A stretch of DNA of 64,000 nt, from NCBI RefSeq assembly GCF_904846645.1, contig NZ_CAJHBO010000006.1, positions 62,001 through 126,000 on the forward strand, in the 5' to 3' direction. Under the pieces are notes generated by a model. The model was not told the DNA's origin. It ran no database searches and saw nothing but the letters and a program-made list of their open reading frames with translations. This stretch comes from Psychrobacter sp. Pi2-1 (lineage in GTDB: Bacteria > Pseudomonadota > Gammaproteobacteria > Pseudomonadales > Moraxellaceae). A program made the position numbers and the translations under genes. Position 1 is the first letter of the stretch; each line of letters starts with the position of its first letter. This document shows, in pieces, positions 1 to 9,317 of this stretch.

Positions 1-130
1 TGCGCCAATTGGTATGAGTCATCTGTCCGTCGACTTCTTTGGACAAAACCGCCGTATCGCCATGATAACGGGCAGCGTGTTCGATTAGACCACTGATCAG
101 CAATGGCTGATACATCATTTTTCCTAACAT
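1..130 (-). CDS. Long-chain fatty-acyl-CoA ligase, N-terminal fragment
   Basis: Only the first 43 codons are present; the gene runs off the left edge. The peptide begins MLGKMMYQPLLISGLIEHAA and continues through RYHGDTAV, which matches the start of AMP-binding acyl-CoA synthetases of the medium/long-chain FadD-like type that activate fatty acids with ATP and CoA. The ATG at 128-130 follows a purine-rich AGGGA stretch at a sensible distance. No catalytic motif lies in the visible part, so the family call rests on N-terminal resemblance only. It is read away from ssrA, with about 250 bp of AT-rich spacer between the two. Confidence 0.6.
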   Translation of the reverse strand, partial: MLGKMMYQPLLISGLIEHAARYHGDTAVLSKEVDGQMTHTNWR

Positions 131-381
131 AATACATTCCCTGTAGTTATTTGAAAGTCCGCTTATTCTTGCTATTGCATCGCCTGATGCGAAAAATAGG
201 CCTCAACTAAGAATAATCAGAATTATTCTTTAAGACAAGTTAATATTATGTTCTCCATAGACAACAAAAAATTGTGATTCAACTTCAAAGACTTGATGAT
301 TACTCTATATAAATATTTTTTATATTCTCATCAAAAATTCATTAGCATCATGACTCGTTTAATTAACCATAAAATTTAAAC

Positions 382-416
382 AAAAAAAATCCGACCACCT
401 AAGTGATCGGATTTTT
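382..416 (-). terminator. Intrinsic terminator of ssrA
   Basis: A stem of AAATCCGATCAC against GTGGTCGGATTT around a short TTAG loop is followed on the minus strand by a run of T. It lies just past the tmRNA 3' end and should end that transcript. Confidence 0.85.
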
Positions 417-422
417 AATATT

Positions 423-781
423 TGGTGGAGATGGCGGGAGTTGAACCCGCGTCCGCCAGCATTACGCTCATGAATCTACATGTTTAGTTTCTGTCTTTAA
501 ATTTAATCCGCACCGATCCGACAGTCAGGATGGATTGGACGATTCTCTACTTTTGAACCCAAGCGATTGAGACAATCCCTTGTGGCGAGCCTACATGCGG
601 ACGCTTCAACTTAGTTAACCAACTGTAGGTGATCAGCAACTAAGTAAGCAGGGTTTAAGCTGCTAGAGCGTAAGTTTCGTCGTTTGCGACTATAACAATA
701 TATGTTTGATTAACGAGAGGACATACACTCTCGACATGCATCATTGAGTTTCATCACCAGCGTCGAAGCCAGAACATCCCC
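423..781 (-). ncRNA. ssrA: Transfer-messenger RNA (tmRNA)
   Basis: This RNA rescues ribosomes stalled on broken mRNAs. It acts as an alanine tRNA, then as a short mRNA that adds a degradation tag. The 5' end reads GGGGATGTTCTGG and the 3' end has the tRNA-like T arm (GGTTCAACTCCCGCC) and an encoded CCA. The two ends pair as an acceptor stem. The tag frame lies at 655-687: GCA resume codon, then A-N-D-E-T-Y-A-L-A-A and TAA. Compared with the E. coli tag, Asn is replaced by Thr at one position; the LAA end recognised by ClpXP and ClpAP is kept. At about 359 nt it is one-piece and of normal length. clpA and clpS lie at the far end of this window. Confidence 0.95.
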
Positions 782-794
782 AATAAGGTCGCTT

Positions 795-824
795 ATTATA
801 TAGGAAAATCAGGCAAGTTTTCAA
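795..824 (-). promoter_or_regulatory. Sigma-70 promoter of ssrA
   Basis: On the minus strand TTGAAA (819-824) is followed after 18 bp by TATAAT (795-800), about 13 bp before the mature tmRNA 5' end. That leaves a short leader for RNase P to remove. Confidence 0.8.
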
Positions 825-866
825 CCTATAGTAGACTTGCATTACATTACGTTACAGCTTAATGAG

Positions 867-1538
867 TTAGGCCAAAACGGTATTTAACCACTGACCAATG
901 TTTTGAATCTGCGGCATACAGACTTGATGTGCCATCGGATACGTATTGTAAGACACATTATAGTCCTTTGCCGACAATAACTGCTGGGCTTGCTCACCTA
1001 GGATGACAGGCACAACTGGATCATGAGAACCATGCTCAATCAAAATCGGCATATCTTTATTGGCAGCACTATACTCAATATTGTCATTGGTTGCTAAGTA
1101 GGTAGAGAGCGTCATCAAGCCAGCCAAACGTTTTGGATAGCCAAGTGCCACATGATACGCAACTGCCCCGCCCTGCGAAAATCCTGCGATAACGATATGC
1201 TCTGGTAACACGCCGCGCTCTATCTCACGACTGATCAAATCTTGTATCTGCTGAGCAGACTCTTCAATCTGAGCCACATCTACTTTTCGCTCTAGACTCA
1301 TCTCTATGATGTCGTACCATGCTGGCATCACCATGCCGCCATTTACTGTGACTGGGCGTTTAGGTGCATGTGGGAAGACAAAACGTACTGCCATATCATC
1401 AGCCAACCCAAGCTGCGGTACAACTGGCTCAAAATCATGACCGCTAGCACCTAAGCCATGTAGCCAAATCACTGCGCGATCTATCTTTTTTTGAGAGGGA
1501 TTGTGCTCAACGACGACTGCGTCTAAATAGTTACTCAT
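867..1538 (-). CDS. Alpha/beta-hydrolase carboxylesterase (phospholipase/carboxylesterase family)
   Basis: A 223-residue cytoplasmic serine hydrolase of the small carboxylesterase/lysophospholipase family (like Pseudomonas EstB or E. coli YpfH). An early strand ends in WLHGLGASGHDF (oxyanion region). The nucleophile elbow is GFSQGG, and the acid and base of the triad fit HGSHDPVVP and the late MAHQV. I chose the ATG at 1538 because AAGGAT stands just upstream and homologues begin near MSNYLDAVVV; a frame extended 19 codons upstream has no ribosome site. It stands alone between tmRNA and a divergent lipoprotein gene. The physiological substrate cannot be told from sequence. Confidence 0.88.
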   Translation of the reverse strand: MSNYLDAVVVEHNPSQKKIDRAVIWLHGLGASGHDFEPVVPQLGLADDMAVRFVFPHAPKRPVTVNGGMVMPAWYDIIEMSLERKVDVAQIEESAQQIQDLISREIERGVLPEHIVIAGFSQGGAVAYHVALGYPKRLAGLMTLSTYLATNDNIEYSAANKDMPILIEHGSHDPVVPVILGEQAQQLLSAKDYNVSYNTYPMAHQVCMPQIQNIGQWLNTVLA

Positions 1539-1813
1539 AGTTATCCTTAATAATGTAGTGAGATATGCCTTAAGCATTTCTATATTTTTTGCCAAAATAA
1601 TGTGTGTGTCATTATATGGTCAATATCATCTGTTAGTTTGAGAATATGGTCAATAGTGAGGCACCAAACGGGCAATAACCAAAATGTGACCATCAAGCAC
1701 GTCATGACCTTTAGTTTTTTTTAGCAAATAGCAGCCAATAATCAAACGTTAATTTTTTAATTCCTATCCCTACGTCCGATGGGATTTTTTATAATTTTGC
1801 AGGAACATTTTAC

Positions 1814-3184
1814 ATGACAATTTCTAATAAATCAGCGCTTGAGCTGAGTAAGCAAACCCTAGCTAAAGTTAATAAGATTCATCTCACCTTACCTTTAACA
1901 CTGATCAGCTCATTATTGATAGTAGGCTGTACTACTGATAGCCGCTCAATGCTCACATCAAAAGCCCCTTTATCGACAGCGCAACCGCAATCACAGCCAC
2001 AACTGTCCTCACCTCTCGCATATACCTACGGCGTGCGTCCATTGTATCTGATCAATGATATGGATGAGGGACCCCTAAAAGAAGAGTTACAGGCGTGCAA
2101 AGGGCAACTGCCAAGTAAAACAGACTTCTCTATTGCCCATCGAGGTGCGCCATTACAACTGCCTGAACATACCTATGATAGCTACGTGGCGTCAGCACAA
2201 ATGGGGGCCGGCATCTTAGAATGTGATGTCGCTTTTACCAATGACGGTGAGCTTGTCTGTCGTCATGCCCAGAACGATTTGCATACCACTACTAATATAT
2301 TAGCCACGCCGCTCGCCAACCAATGCACTGTACCGCCCATATTGGATGCTAAAGGCAAACTGACCAATGCCGATAGTATCGAATGCCGTACCTCAGATAT
2401 CAGTGCCGCTCAATTTAAAACCTTGACGGGTAAGATGGATGCTGCCAATAAAAAAGCAACCAGTATTAGCGAGTATATGAATGCGACTGCACCTTGGCGA
2501 ACGGATTTGTATTCACAAAACGGTAAGGTGATGACGTTAAAAGAGCATATCGCATTGGCTCGTAAGCTAGGTATGAAGCACACGCCTGAGTTAAAAGCAC
2601 CAGCCGTGACCATGCCGTTTAACGGCTATCGTTTAGACGATTACCGCCAACAGCTGATAGATACTTATAAGGCAGCGGGCGTGCCTGCAAGTGATGTATT
2701 TGCCCAGTCATTTAATATAGAAGATCTTGATTACTGGATCAAAAATGAGCCCGATTATGGCGCTAATGCCGTCTATCTTATAGATGACAGCAACGAGACC
2801 GCTGACGATAAAACATTTGATAAAGATGACGCAGCCACTTGGAAACACTCATTGGCTGATATCAAAGCACGTGGTATCAACACCATTGCACCAGCACTTT
2901 GGCTATTAGTCACTACTGATGATAAGGGAAATATGCAACCATCAGAATACGCAAAACAAGCCAAAGCCAATGGTCTAAAAATCATTACCTGGTCGATAGA
3001 GCGTTCAGGACCATTAACCGATGGTGGCGATTGGTACTATAGCGGTCTTGACGATGCCATCAATAATGATGGTGACATGATGAATTATATTGACGTACTA
3101 GCACAAGACGTTGGTGTTCAGGGTATTTTTTCGGACTGGCCTGCTACAGTGAGTTACTATGCCAACTGTAAAGGTCTTAAATAG
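1814..3184 (+). CDS. Glycerophosphodiester phosphodiesterase, predicted lipoprotein (GlpQ-like)
   Basis: This 456-residue enzyme should split glycerophosphodiesters into glycerol-3-phosphate and an alcohol. The GDPD signature is clear: AHRGAP then [22 protein letters not shown], a later TPELK metal-site segment, and TWSIE towards the end. The N-terminus has a hydrophobic stretch ending in IVGC (Cys39), a lipobox, so the protein is probably exported and lipid-anchored. The region before that helix is unusually long (about 20 residues). E. coli GlpQ is a shorter periplasmic form of about 358 residues; the extra length here is N-terminal linker and loops between strands. No glpT transporter gene is adjacent. 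Confidence 0.88.
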   Translation: MTISNKSALELSKQTLAKVNKIHLTLPLTLISSLLIVGCTTDSRSMLTSKAPLSTAQPQSQPQLSSPLAYTYGVRPLYLINDMDEGPLKEELQACKGQLPSKTDFSIAHRGAPLQLPEHTYDSYVASAQMGAGILECDVAFTNDGELVCRHAQNDLHTTTNILATPLANQCTVPPILDAKGKLTNADSIECRTSDISAAQFKTLTGKMDAANKKATSISEYMNATAPWRTDLYSQNGKVMTLKEHIALARKLGMKHTPELKAPAVTMPFNGYRLDDYRQQLIDTYKAAGVPASDVFAQSFNIEDLDYWIKNEPDYGANAVYLIDDSNETADDKTFDKDDAATWKHSLADIKARGINTIAPALWLLVTTDDKGNMQPSEYAKQAKANGLKIITWSIERSGPLTDGGDWYYSGLDDAINNDGDMMNYIDVLAQDVGVQGIFSDWPATVSYYANCKGLK

Positions 3185-3232
3185 GTTTTCGCTTAATCTG
3201 TTAATAGACAATCACGCTTAATCTTTATTATC

Positions 3233-3268
3233 AAGGTCAGCTTGTTCATTGAGCTGGCCTTTTTTGTT
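3233..3268 (+). terminator. Intrinsic terminator after the GDPD gene
   Basis: The stem AAGGTCAGCT / AGCTGGCCTT is followed by a T run, 50 bp past the stop codon and before creB. Confidence 0.75.
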
Positions 3269-3417
3269 GAATGCATTAAGGGAGTAACATCATAAACTGT
3301 TTACTTAGCACCTCCCTTTTCCATTAACTTTTCACACCATTTAACTCGTGGCAGCCAGAGCAACCCACGCTTTTGTGCTACGATAATTTACTAAGCTTAT
3401 AAAACGATATAGAGACT

Positions 3418-4197
3418 ATGACCCATATTTTACTGGTAGAAGATGATCCTGCTATTGCCATGTCACTCAAAGTGACTTGCAAGCGTGAAGGCTGGAATAT
3501 GACATGGTTAGATAATGCCAGTAGCGTGTTACCCATGCTGCATAGTCATGAAGCACAAAATTTATCGGCGATCATTATGGATGTCGGTCTGCCAGATGGC
3601 GATGGTTTAAGTCTGTGCCAACAAATACGTCATACACCTGATATCGATGCCTTAAAAGACTTACCCATTGTATTTTTGACCGCGCGTAGCGATGAGGTCG
3701 ATCGGATTTTGGGGTTGGAGATGGGCGGTGATGATTATTGTGCCAAACCCTTTAGTCCACGTGAACTGGTCGCGCGTTTAAAAGCCATTTGGCGACGTGA
3801 GCAGCTGATTCAACAGTCAGGCTCTCATACCACAAACTCAAATGATAGTACTGATATTGCTTCCTCGAATAATCTATCAGGACAAGCGTTAACGTTTGAA
3901 AACCAATCTGGTGTCTGGCACTATCAGCCGCTTAATTATTCCTTAAAATGGCAAGATCAAAAGCTGGAGCTTAGTAATACTGAGCGCAAAATTTTGCTCA
4001 CCTTATTACAAGCACCGAATCAAGTCTTTAGCCGTGAGCAGCTGCTTAACGCAGTTAGTGACTATCCTGACCACCGCTTAGCACGCACGATAGACAGCCA
4101 TATCAAGTCAATTCGTAAGCAACTTGCGACCGTTGATACGAGTATTGAAGTCATTCATACGCATCGTGGATTGGGTTACGCCTTATGTCCCGCTTAA
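3418..4197 (+). CDS. creB: Response regulator CreB (OmpR family)
   Basis: DNA-binding response regulator of 259 residues. The receiver domain (about 1-125) has the acidic pair ED at 8-9, the phospho-acceptor Asp55 in MDVGLPDGDG, and Lys in AKPFSPREL. An Asn/Ser-rich linker (about 135-160) joins it to a winged-helix domain ending IHTHRGLGYAL. The stretches TARSDEVDRILGLE and THRGLGYAL are close to E. coli CreB, which supports the subfamily rather than PhoB or OmpR. creC follows after 16 bp in one operon. In enterics CreBC responds to carbon source and controls creD and some metabolic genes; no creD-like gene lies here. Confidence 0.88.
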   Translation: MTHILLVEDDPAIAMSLKVTCKREGWNMTWLDNASSVLPMLHSHEAQNLSAIIMDVGLPDGDGLSLCQQIRHTPDIDALKDLPIVFLTARSDEVDRILGLEMGGDDYCAKPFSPRELVARLKAIWRREQLIQQSGSHTTNSNDSTDIASSNNLSGQALTFENQSGVWHYQPLNYSLKWQDQKLELSNTERKILLTLLQAPNQVFSREQLLNAVSDYPDHRLARTIDSHIKSIRKQLATVDTSIEVIHTHRGLGYALCPA

Positions 4198-4213
4198 TGA
4201 TGGCTGCTAATTT

Positions 4214-5986
4214 ATGAATCATAATGCCAATAATGCTGAGAGCGATATTCATAACGACCAAAGCAATTGGTATGCCAAACTGCATCCCATTGGTACTGTG
4301 CAGCAAGCCCCTAAACGCAAACGACTGCTCAATTTAAGTATATTTTTTAGGATTTGGCTTGCAGTCGCTTTGGTACTCATCATATGCGGCGTGGTCGTGT
4401 TTACTCAGTTGTTTGGCTACGTCAAGCCAACCGCGCAGCAAGTCATCGAAGACACGCTACTAGACACCAGTAAGTTACTCGCGGCCAGTCTCCAGATGCC
4501 ATTATCTACAGGACAACTATACGATGAGGCTTATCAAGCGCAACTTGATGCGGCCTTCGTGGGCATACCAGCGATTAACGATAATTTAGGTCCCGACTAT
4601 CAAGCCAAAAGCTATAGCAGCTTTCGGGTATATGTAACAGACAGTAGCGGCAGGGTCATTTATGACTCGCTACCCAAACCTGACAATAATGAAGGGCAAA
4701 ACTATGGGCGCTGGAATGATGTCTATCTCACATTAAGAGGTCAGTACGGCGCAAGAAGTACGCTGCGAGATGGCCAACAGCGTGATGGCTCGGTCATGTA
4801 TGTGGCGCAGCCAATAAAGAATATGTCTGGCGAGATTATCGGCGTGGTCAGCGTCGGCAAACCTGTCGCCAGCGTATTACCTTATTTGGACGACACACGT
4901 AACCGTATGCTTATCACCGCACTACTTATCAGCATCGCTGCCCTTATACTGGCAGGTCTAGTAGCATGGTGGCTTAAGCAGAGCATTACCTTGGTGACTC
5001 AATATACTAGCGCGCTGGCAGAAGACACTAAAAAGCCCTATTTTTATCTGGGTCATGAGCTAAACAGCCTGACAGATACCATCGAGACTATGAAACATCG
5101 ACTAGAGAATCGTGCTTATGTCACTGATTATGTTCATACGCTCACTCACGAGTTAAAAAGTCCCTTAACCGCCATACGCGCCAGTAGTGAGCTGTTAGAG
5201 GACGATGGACTAGATGGCAATAAACTGGATAATGAAGATCGGCAGATGCTCATTGAGACGGTAGGTGAGCAAAGCGTAAAAATGCAACAGCTCATCGACC
5301 GACTTCTGTTGCTGGCTAAAGTAGAACAGCCTACCTTTAAGCTCAATCGACAACTGACTTCCCTATTACCATTATTGCAAAGTTTGATCAGAGATAATGC
5401 AGCCAAGCAGCAACAGCAGAATCTATACCCTATCGATATATATATTGATAATAAGAATGTGACCAACATTGCAAACTTGCCAGCAGAAATATTGGCATCA
5501 ACCAGCGTGTATGCTGACCAATTTTGGTTAATACAGGTACTGCAAAATGTGCTTGATAATGCCATTCATTTCGCTGATAACATGGTTGAGATTTACTTGC
5601 ATAGCACAGCGCGAACGGTAATCATCGATATATTTAATGATGGTAAGCTATTGCCTGATTATGCTATTGAAAAAGCTTTTGAGCGTTATTTTAGCCTATC
5701 TCATCAAAGTCAGTCTGTTCACCAAGTGAAAAATCAGAGTACAACCTATGCGCTAGATACAGGTTCAGCACATCAGAAAACTGAATCCAAACAGTCCGAT
5801 AGTATTCTCAAAAAAGGTACTGGTCTTGGACTCACCTTAGTGAAGCAAGTCATTGAGCACCATGGCGGCCAGGTAACTATTGATAATGTCCATGCTAATG
5901 ATAATAAAATGGGCGCTGATAAAACTGATACTGGTAAAAATCAGCGTTCTGGTGTGATGGTTAGTATTACCCTGCCCTTAGCTTGA
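4214..5986 (+). CDS. creC: Sensor histidine kinase CreC
   Basis: Membrane histidine kinase of 590 residues, partner of the upstream CreB. Order: cytoplasmic N-tail (1-43), TM1 (44-69), periplasmic sensor part starting VKPTAQQVIEDTLLDTSKLLA (split over 70-90 and close to the CreC signature), TM2 (231-253), HAMP-like linker, H-box THELKSPLTA with His312, N-box NVLDNAIHFA (about 445-454) and G-box GTGLGL (535-540). It is over 100 residues longer than E. coli CreC (474). The extra length lies in the N-tail, a polar insertion at about 498-533 between the N- and G-boxes where the ATP lid sits, and another near the C-terminus. No strong ribosome site precedes the ATG, so coupling to creB is likely. 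Confidence 0.86.
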   Translation: MNHNANNAESDIHNDQSNWYAKLHPIGTVQQAPKRKRLLNLSIFFRIWLAVALVLIICGVVVFTQLFGYVKPTAQQVIEDTLLDTSKLLAASLQMPLSTGQLYDEAYQAQLDAAFVGIPAINDNLGPDYQAKSYSSFRVYVTDSSGRVIYDSLPKPDNNEGQNYGRWNDVYLTLRGQYGARSTLRDGQQRDGSVMYVAQPIKNMSGEIIGVVSVGKPVASVLPYLDDTRNRMLITALLISIAALILAGLVAWWLKQSITLVTQYTSALAEDTKKPYFYLGHELNSLTDTIETMKHRLENRAYVTDYVHTLTHELKSPLTAIRASSELLEDDGLDGNKLDNEDRQMLIETVGEQSVKMQQLIDRLLLLAKVEQPTFKLNRQLTSLLPLLQSLIRDNAAKQQQQNLYPIDIYIDNKNVTNIANLPAEILASTSVYADQFWLIQVLQNVLDNAIHFADNMVEIYLHSTARTVIIDIFNDGKLLPDYAIEKAFERYFSLSHQSQSVHQVKNQSTTYALDTGSAHQKTESKQSDSILKKGTGLGLTLVKQVIEHHGGQVTIDNVHANDNKMGADKTDTGKNQRSGVMVSITLPLA

Positions 5987-5997
5987 GAATAATAACT

Positions 5998-6104
5998 TAT
6001 AGTCGATTCAATTTAAGAGTAGTACAAGGCAACCGAGTGCAGATGTATATGTGATACTTCAAGCGAGGTTAACGCTGTAATACTTTTATAGTGGAATGAC
6101 TATA
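5998..6104. repeat. Small inverted-repeat-ended element (MITE-like), about 107 bp
   Basis: The spacer after creC contains a segment bounded by TATAGTC at the left and GACTATA at the right. The match extends to about 12 bp if one base is skipped (TATAGTCGATTC against TATAGTCATTCC). It has no coding frame of note. The shape fits the short dispersed intergenic elements common in Moraxellaceae genomes. Only one copy was noticed in this window, so repeat status is inferred from its ends. Confidence 0.5.
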
Positions 6105-6221
6105 TAATAGTTCATCAACTTTCCATCATGACTACACAGGATTTCTACTTCATTGTTTTACGATAGCACTAGGATCTGTTGAACCGTCAAATTCGTAAAG
6201 TAAATTAGGAGTAGAAATTTC

Positions 6222-6422
6222 ATGTCACATCAATTAACGGATAACCCTATTATCAATAACCTAATCGGCTTTAGCCGTCATTACTGTGCACAGACATTAA
6301 CGAGCCAAGGCGTTGATAGTATTGAGTTTGGTCATTGGCTAGCGATTCCTAGTCAGCGGTTGTTATTGGTATTTCGACATCAGCAGTGTGTGGCTATCGA
6401 TGAATATCAACTGGCAGCCTAA
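6222..6422 (+). CDS. Hypothetical 66-residue protein
   Basis: A small frame from ATG with a good ribosome site (TAGGAG, about 10 bp upstream) in a spacer flanked by a repeat element and the aroC terminator. The product is MSHQLTDNPIINNLIGFSRH followed by a mixed alpha/beta-like stretch ending VAIDEYQLAA. It has one Cys in the first half and one in the second, no signal peptide and no membrane helix. I do not recognise the family. The ribosome site and ordinary codon use suggest a real gene, but it is short and could be lineage-restricted. Confidence 0.55.
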   Translation: MSHQLTDNPIINNLIGFSRHYCAQTLTSQGVDSIEFGHWLAIPSQRLLLVFRHQQCVAIDEYQLAA

Positions 6423-6482
6423 TATTCAGATATCTCAATACACTGATTGTATTTAGGTAACCCCTGTATTTTATTTGGACAT

Positions 6483-6537
6483 AAAAAAGCCCTTTATCAT
6501 TTCTAGTATTAAACTACTGGAAACAACAAAGGGCTGA
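6483..6537 (-). terminator. Terminator between the 66-residue gene and aroC
   Basis: AGCCCTTT pairs with AAAGGGCT, with an inner CTAGTA/TACTAG-like stem. On the minus strand the hairpin is followed by a T run, so it suits aroC; it may also act for the plus-strand gene. Confidence 0.7.
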
Positions 6538-6556
6538 TTACTCTACGACAAAAATA

Positions 6557-7660
6557 CTAAGTAATCGATTGTACTGGCGGCTTCACATCAGCGTTTTGAC
6601 CACGGTGACGCAGATAATGATCAAGCACTACAATCGCTAGCATCGCTTCGGCAATAGGCGTAGCACGCACACCAACGCAAGGATCATGACGACCCTTGGT
6701 TAACATATCGACTGCTTCACCTTGAGTGTTAATACTCTTGCCAGCAGTGGTAATGCTAGAGGTTGGTTTTAAAGCAATACTCACACGGATATCTTGGCCT
6801 GATGAGATCCCGCCCAAGACACCACCAGCATGGTTGGCTGCAAACCCATCTGGCGTCAGCTCATCACGAGCACTATGTCCGAATTGACCTGCTACCGCCA
6901 TCCCATCACCAATCTCGACCCCTTTAACCGCATTGATACTCATCATCGCATGAGCGATATCTGCATCTAAACGATCAAATACTGGCTCACCTAAGCCTAC
7001 TGGCACACCGCTCGCAATAATATCAAGGCGCGCACCACAGCTAGTGCCTTCACGGCGCAGGTTATCAATCAAGGTTTCAAACCGGCCAATCGTTTCTTTG
7101 TCTGCGCAGAAGAACGGATTGCTATTTACAAACTCCCAGTCAATTTGACTCGGATCTAGAACGTTACTATGCTCGTTACCAATCTGAGTCACATGACCAC
7201 GAATTTGTACGCCCAGCCGTTCTTGCAAGTACTTCTTAGCAATAGCGCCAGCAGCCACTCGCATAGCCGTCTCGCGCGCTGACGAGCGACCACCACCACG
7301 ATAATCACGGAAACCATATTTCATACTATAAGTATAGTCAGCGTGTCCTGGACGGAAAGTATCTTTAATATCGCTATAATCTTTTGATTTTTGATTGGTA
7401 TTACGAATCAATAGACCGATAGACGTCCCCGTGGTTTTTCCTTCAAATACGCCAGAGATAATCTCAACTTCATCAGACTCACGGCGCTGGGTTGAATACT
7501 TAGACGTTCCTGGTTTGCGACGATCCAAATCTACTTGTAGGTCGTCTGCAGATAATGCTAAACCTGGTGGTACGCCATCAACGATCGCCATAAGGCCTGC
7601 ACCATGTGACTCACCGCAAGTGGTGACCGTAAAAACCTGCCCAATACTATTGCCTGCCAT
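6557..7660 (-). CDS. aroC: Chorismate synthase
   Basis: Final shikimate-pathway enzyme: converts 5-enolpyruvylshikimate-3-phosphate to chorismate using reduced FMN. It has 367 residues, normal for the family. Signatures seen: [18 protein letters not shown] near the N-terminus, the central [12 protein letters not shown] segment, and [16 protein letters not shown] near the end. The start [10 protein letters not shown] is standard. It lies 144 bp downstream of prmB on the same strand, an arrangement known in several gammaproteobacteria, and has its own terminator. Confidence 0.97.
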   Translation of the reverse strand: MAGNSIGQVFTVTTCGESHGAGLMAIVDGVPPGLALSADDLQVDLDRRKPGTSKYSTQRRESDEVEIISGVFEGKTTGTSIGLLIRNTNQKSKDYSDIKDTFRPGHADYTYSMKYGFRDYRGGGRSSARETAMRVAAGAIAKKYLQERLGVQIRGHVTQIGNEHSNVLDPSQIDWEFVNSNPFFCADKETIGRFETLIDNLRREGTSCGARLDIIASGVPVGLGEPVFDRLDADIAHAMMSINAVKGVEIGDGMAVAGQFGHSARDELTPDGFAANHAGGVLGGISSGQDIRVSIALKPTSSITTAGKSINTQGEAVDMLTKGRHDPCVGVRATPIAEAMLAIVVLDHYLRHRGQNADVKPPVQSIT

Positions 7661-7804
7661 AACTGTCCTTAAACAAGTAAACGCTACTGATGACTATTTG
7701 ACCAATTACTCATAATTATTGTTTGTATTGCTTGTCATGAGTGATTGTATTGTTGCTTATAGTTTCGGCTAGTGTAGCCGAGGCCCATTCAAGCTAATAT
7801 TTAT

Positions 7805-8977
7805 CTATTGAAGGCTATCTAATAGCTGAACATAAGAGGCAAACAATTGACGATTTGAGACTAGCTCATCATAGGTAATGGCAAAGACACCATGCCCGCC
7901 ATGTGCAAACTTCAACCAATCAAATTGAATCTCAGGATAGGCTTGTTTTAATGCCCATTCGCTGTCACCCACTTCACAGACCAGCAAACCATCTGGGCTA
8001 AGGTAATCTGGCGCTTCAAATAAAATACGATGTACCAAATCCAAGCCGTCTTGACCCGCGGCTAATGCATGCTCAGGCTCATATAAGAACTCAGGCGGCA
8101 AATCTGCCATGATAGCAGCATCGACATACGGCGGATTGGTGACGATAAGCTCATATTGATTCTCAGCTGGTATCTTGGCAAACAGATCAGACTCAATTAC
8201 GTTTACTTGATGGCCAAGGTCATGATGATCGACGTTGACCATTGCCACTTCTAGTGCACCTTTATCGATATCAACGGCATCGACCAATGCATCAACGAAA
8301 CGGGTGGCAAGCGCGATTGCGATACAACCAGAGCCAGTACATAAGTCTAAGATACGCTCAGGCTGCGACAATTGCTTCACATCTAACCCATGGTCATAAA
8401 ATACTGCTGACTTTTCATTCGGGCTGACACCCAGTGGCTTGGCGAGCTCAGTCACATCAAAATACGGATGGAACTGCTGACGAATCAACTCCGCTATCGG
8501 TGAACGAGGGATAAGGACACGCTCATCCACATAAAAAGGCAAATCACAGAAGTAAGACAAGTTAATCAGATAGCTCAGCGGCTTACGTTCAGCAATACGC
8601 TCTTCTAATAATCCGAGTACTGCCTGCTTCTCTGACGTGGTCAAACGGCAGTCTAAAATTTGCTCATTGGCTGACCAATCTAAAGACAACGAATGCAATA
8701 CGATGGCTGAGGCTTCTGCAAACTCATCGGTCGTGCCTTGTGCGACAACCACATCATAGTTACGCAATTGAGTGACGGAAAAACGAATAAAGTCGCGAAT
8801 ACTCACCAGCTGCTCGCGTGCTTCATTCAGCTCTGCATGTAAGTTAGCAAATTCATCGTGCTCACCAAGAAGTCCAGTCTCTAAATCATACTCCATCTCA
8901 CCGTCTAAGCCTTCAGACTCATCGTTGAAGTATTGGTTTTGAAACTCTTCTGCACTCATTGTTTGGTCTTCTGACAT
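7805..8977 (-). CDS. prmB: Ribosomal protein uL3 N5-glutamine methyltransferase
   Basis: SAM-dependent enzyme that methylates a glutamine of ribosomal protein L3. The SAM site LDLCTGSGCIAIALA and the NPPY motif (TNPPYVD) that holds the target amide are both present, as is the upstream helical substrate domain (SLSLDWSANE, ERIAERKPLSYL). The protein has 390 residues against about 310 in E. coli; the excess is an acidic N-terminal tail of about 50 residues rich in Glu and Asp. The ATG at 8977 has AGGTG upstream; a second Met is at residue 7. PrmC was considered, but the longer form and its pairing with aroC favour PrmB. Confidence 0.92.
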   Translation of the reverse strand: MSEDQTMSAEEFQNQYFNDESEGLDGEMEYDLETGLLGEHDEFANLHAELNEAREQLVSIRDFIRFSVTQLRNYDVVVAQGTTDEFAEASAIVLHSLSLDWSANEQILDCRLTTSEKQAVLGLLEERIAERKPLSYLINLSYFCDLPFYVDERVLIPRSPIAELIRQQFHPYFDVTELAKPLGVSPNEKSAVFYDHGLDVKQLSQPERILDLCTGSGCIAIALATRFVDALVDAVDIDKGALEVAMVNVDHHDLGHQVNVIESDLFAKIPAENQYELIVTNPPYVDAAIMADLPPEFLYEPEHALAAGQDGLDLVHRILFEAPDYLSPDGLLVCEVGDSEWALKQAYPEIQFDWLKFAHGGHGVFAITYDELVSNRQLFASYVQLLDSLQ

Positions 8978-9317
8978 ATCGCACCTTGTGGATTAACTGC
9001 TAGCGGGTTAAATTGCTTTTTGCTAAAAATCGTTATATTAAATAAAATTCAGTCATACATTATAGACGTAAACCTCTAGTAGCGCCAATAACTGTCATTT
9101 TTACTTGCACAAAAAATAGTGCGAATAATGAACAGTTTGCGTAAGAATCGAGCACGACGCCATACACACCTTGGTTAAATTATTACCCAACTGTAGCGAA
9201 TACGTCAGCAGTTGACGTTTGGCAAGTCTTAAATGCAAAAAGATGTGTCAAAAGTTTGCGATGCAATCAAATTATGCGCATAATAGCCGCATTAGTAGCA
9301 ACCACAAGTGACTCAAT
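8978..9317. other. Divergent intergenic region, prmB / L,D-transpeptidase
   Basis: This 340 bp AT-rich spacer holds the prmB upstream region on the minus strand and a sigma-70-like promoter for the transpeptidase. No RNA gene or long frame was seen in it. Confidence 0.6.
9256..9284 (+). promoter_or_regulatory. Candidate promoter of the L,D-transpeptidase gene
   Basis: TTGCGA (9256-9261), 17 bp, CATAAT (9279-9284), with the start codon 33 bp beyond. Confidence 0.5.

Noticed and set aside
1539..1595. N-terminal extension of the esterase
   Set aside because: No ribosome site upstream, while the ATG at 1538 has AAGGAT; the extra residues are unlike the family.
5146..5565. 139-codon frame antisense to creC
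   Set aside because: The real kinase motifs are on the plus strand; the antisense product is Ser/Cys-rich and matches nothing.
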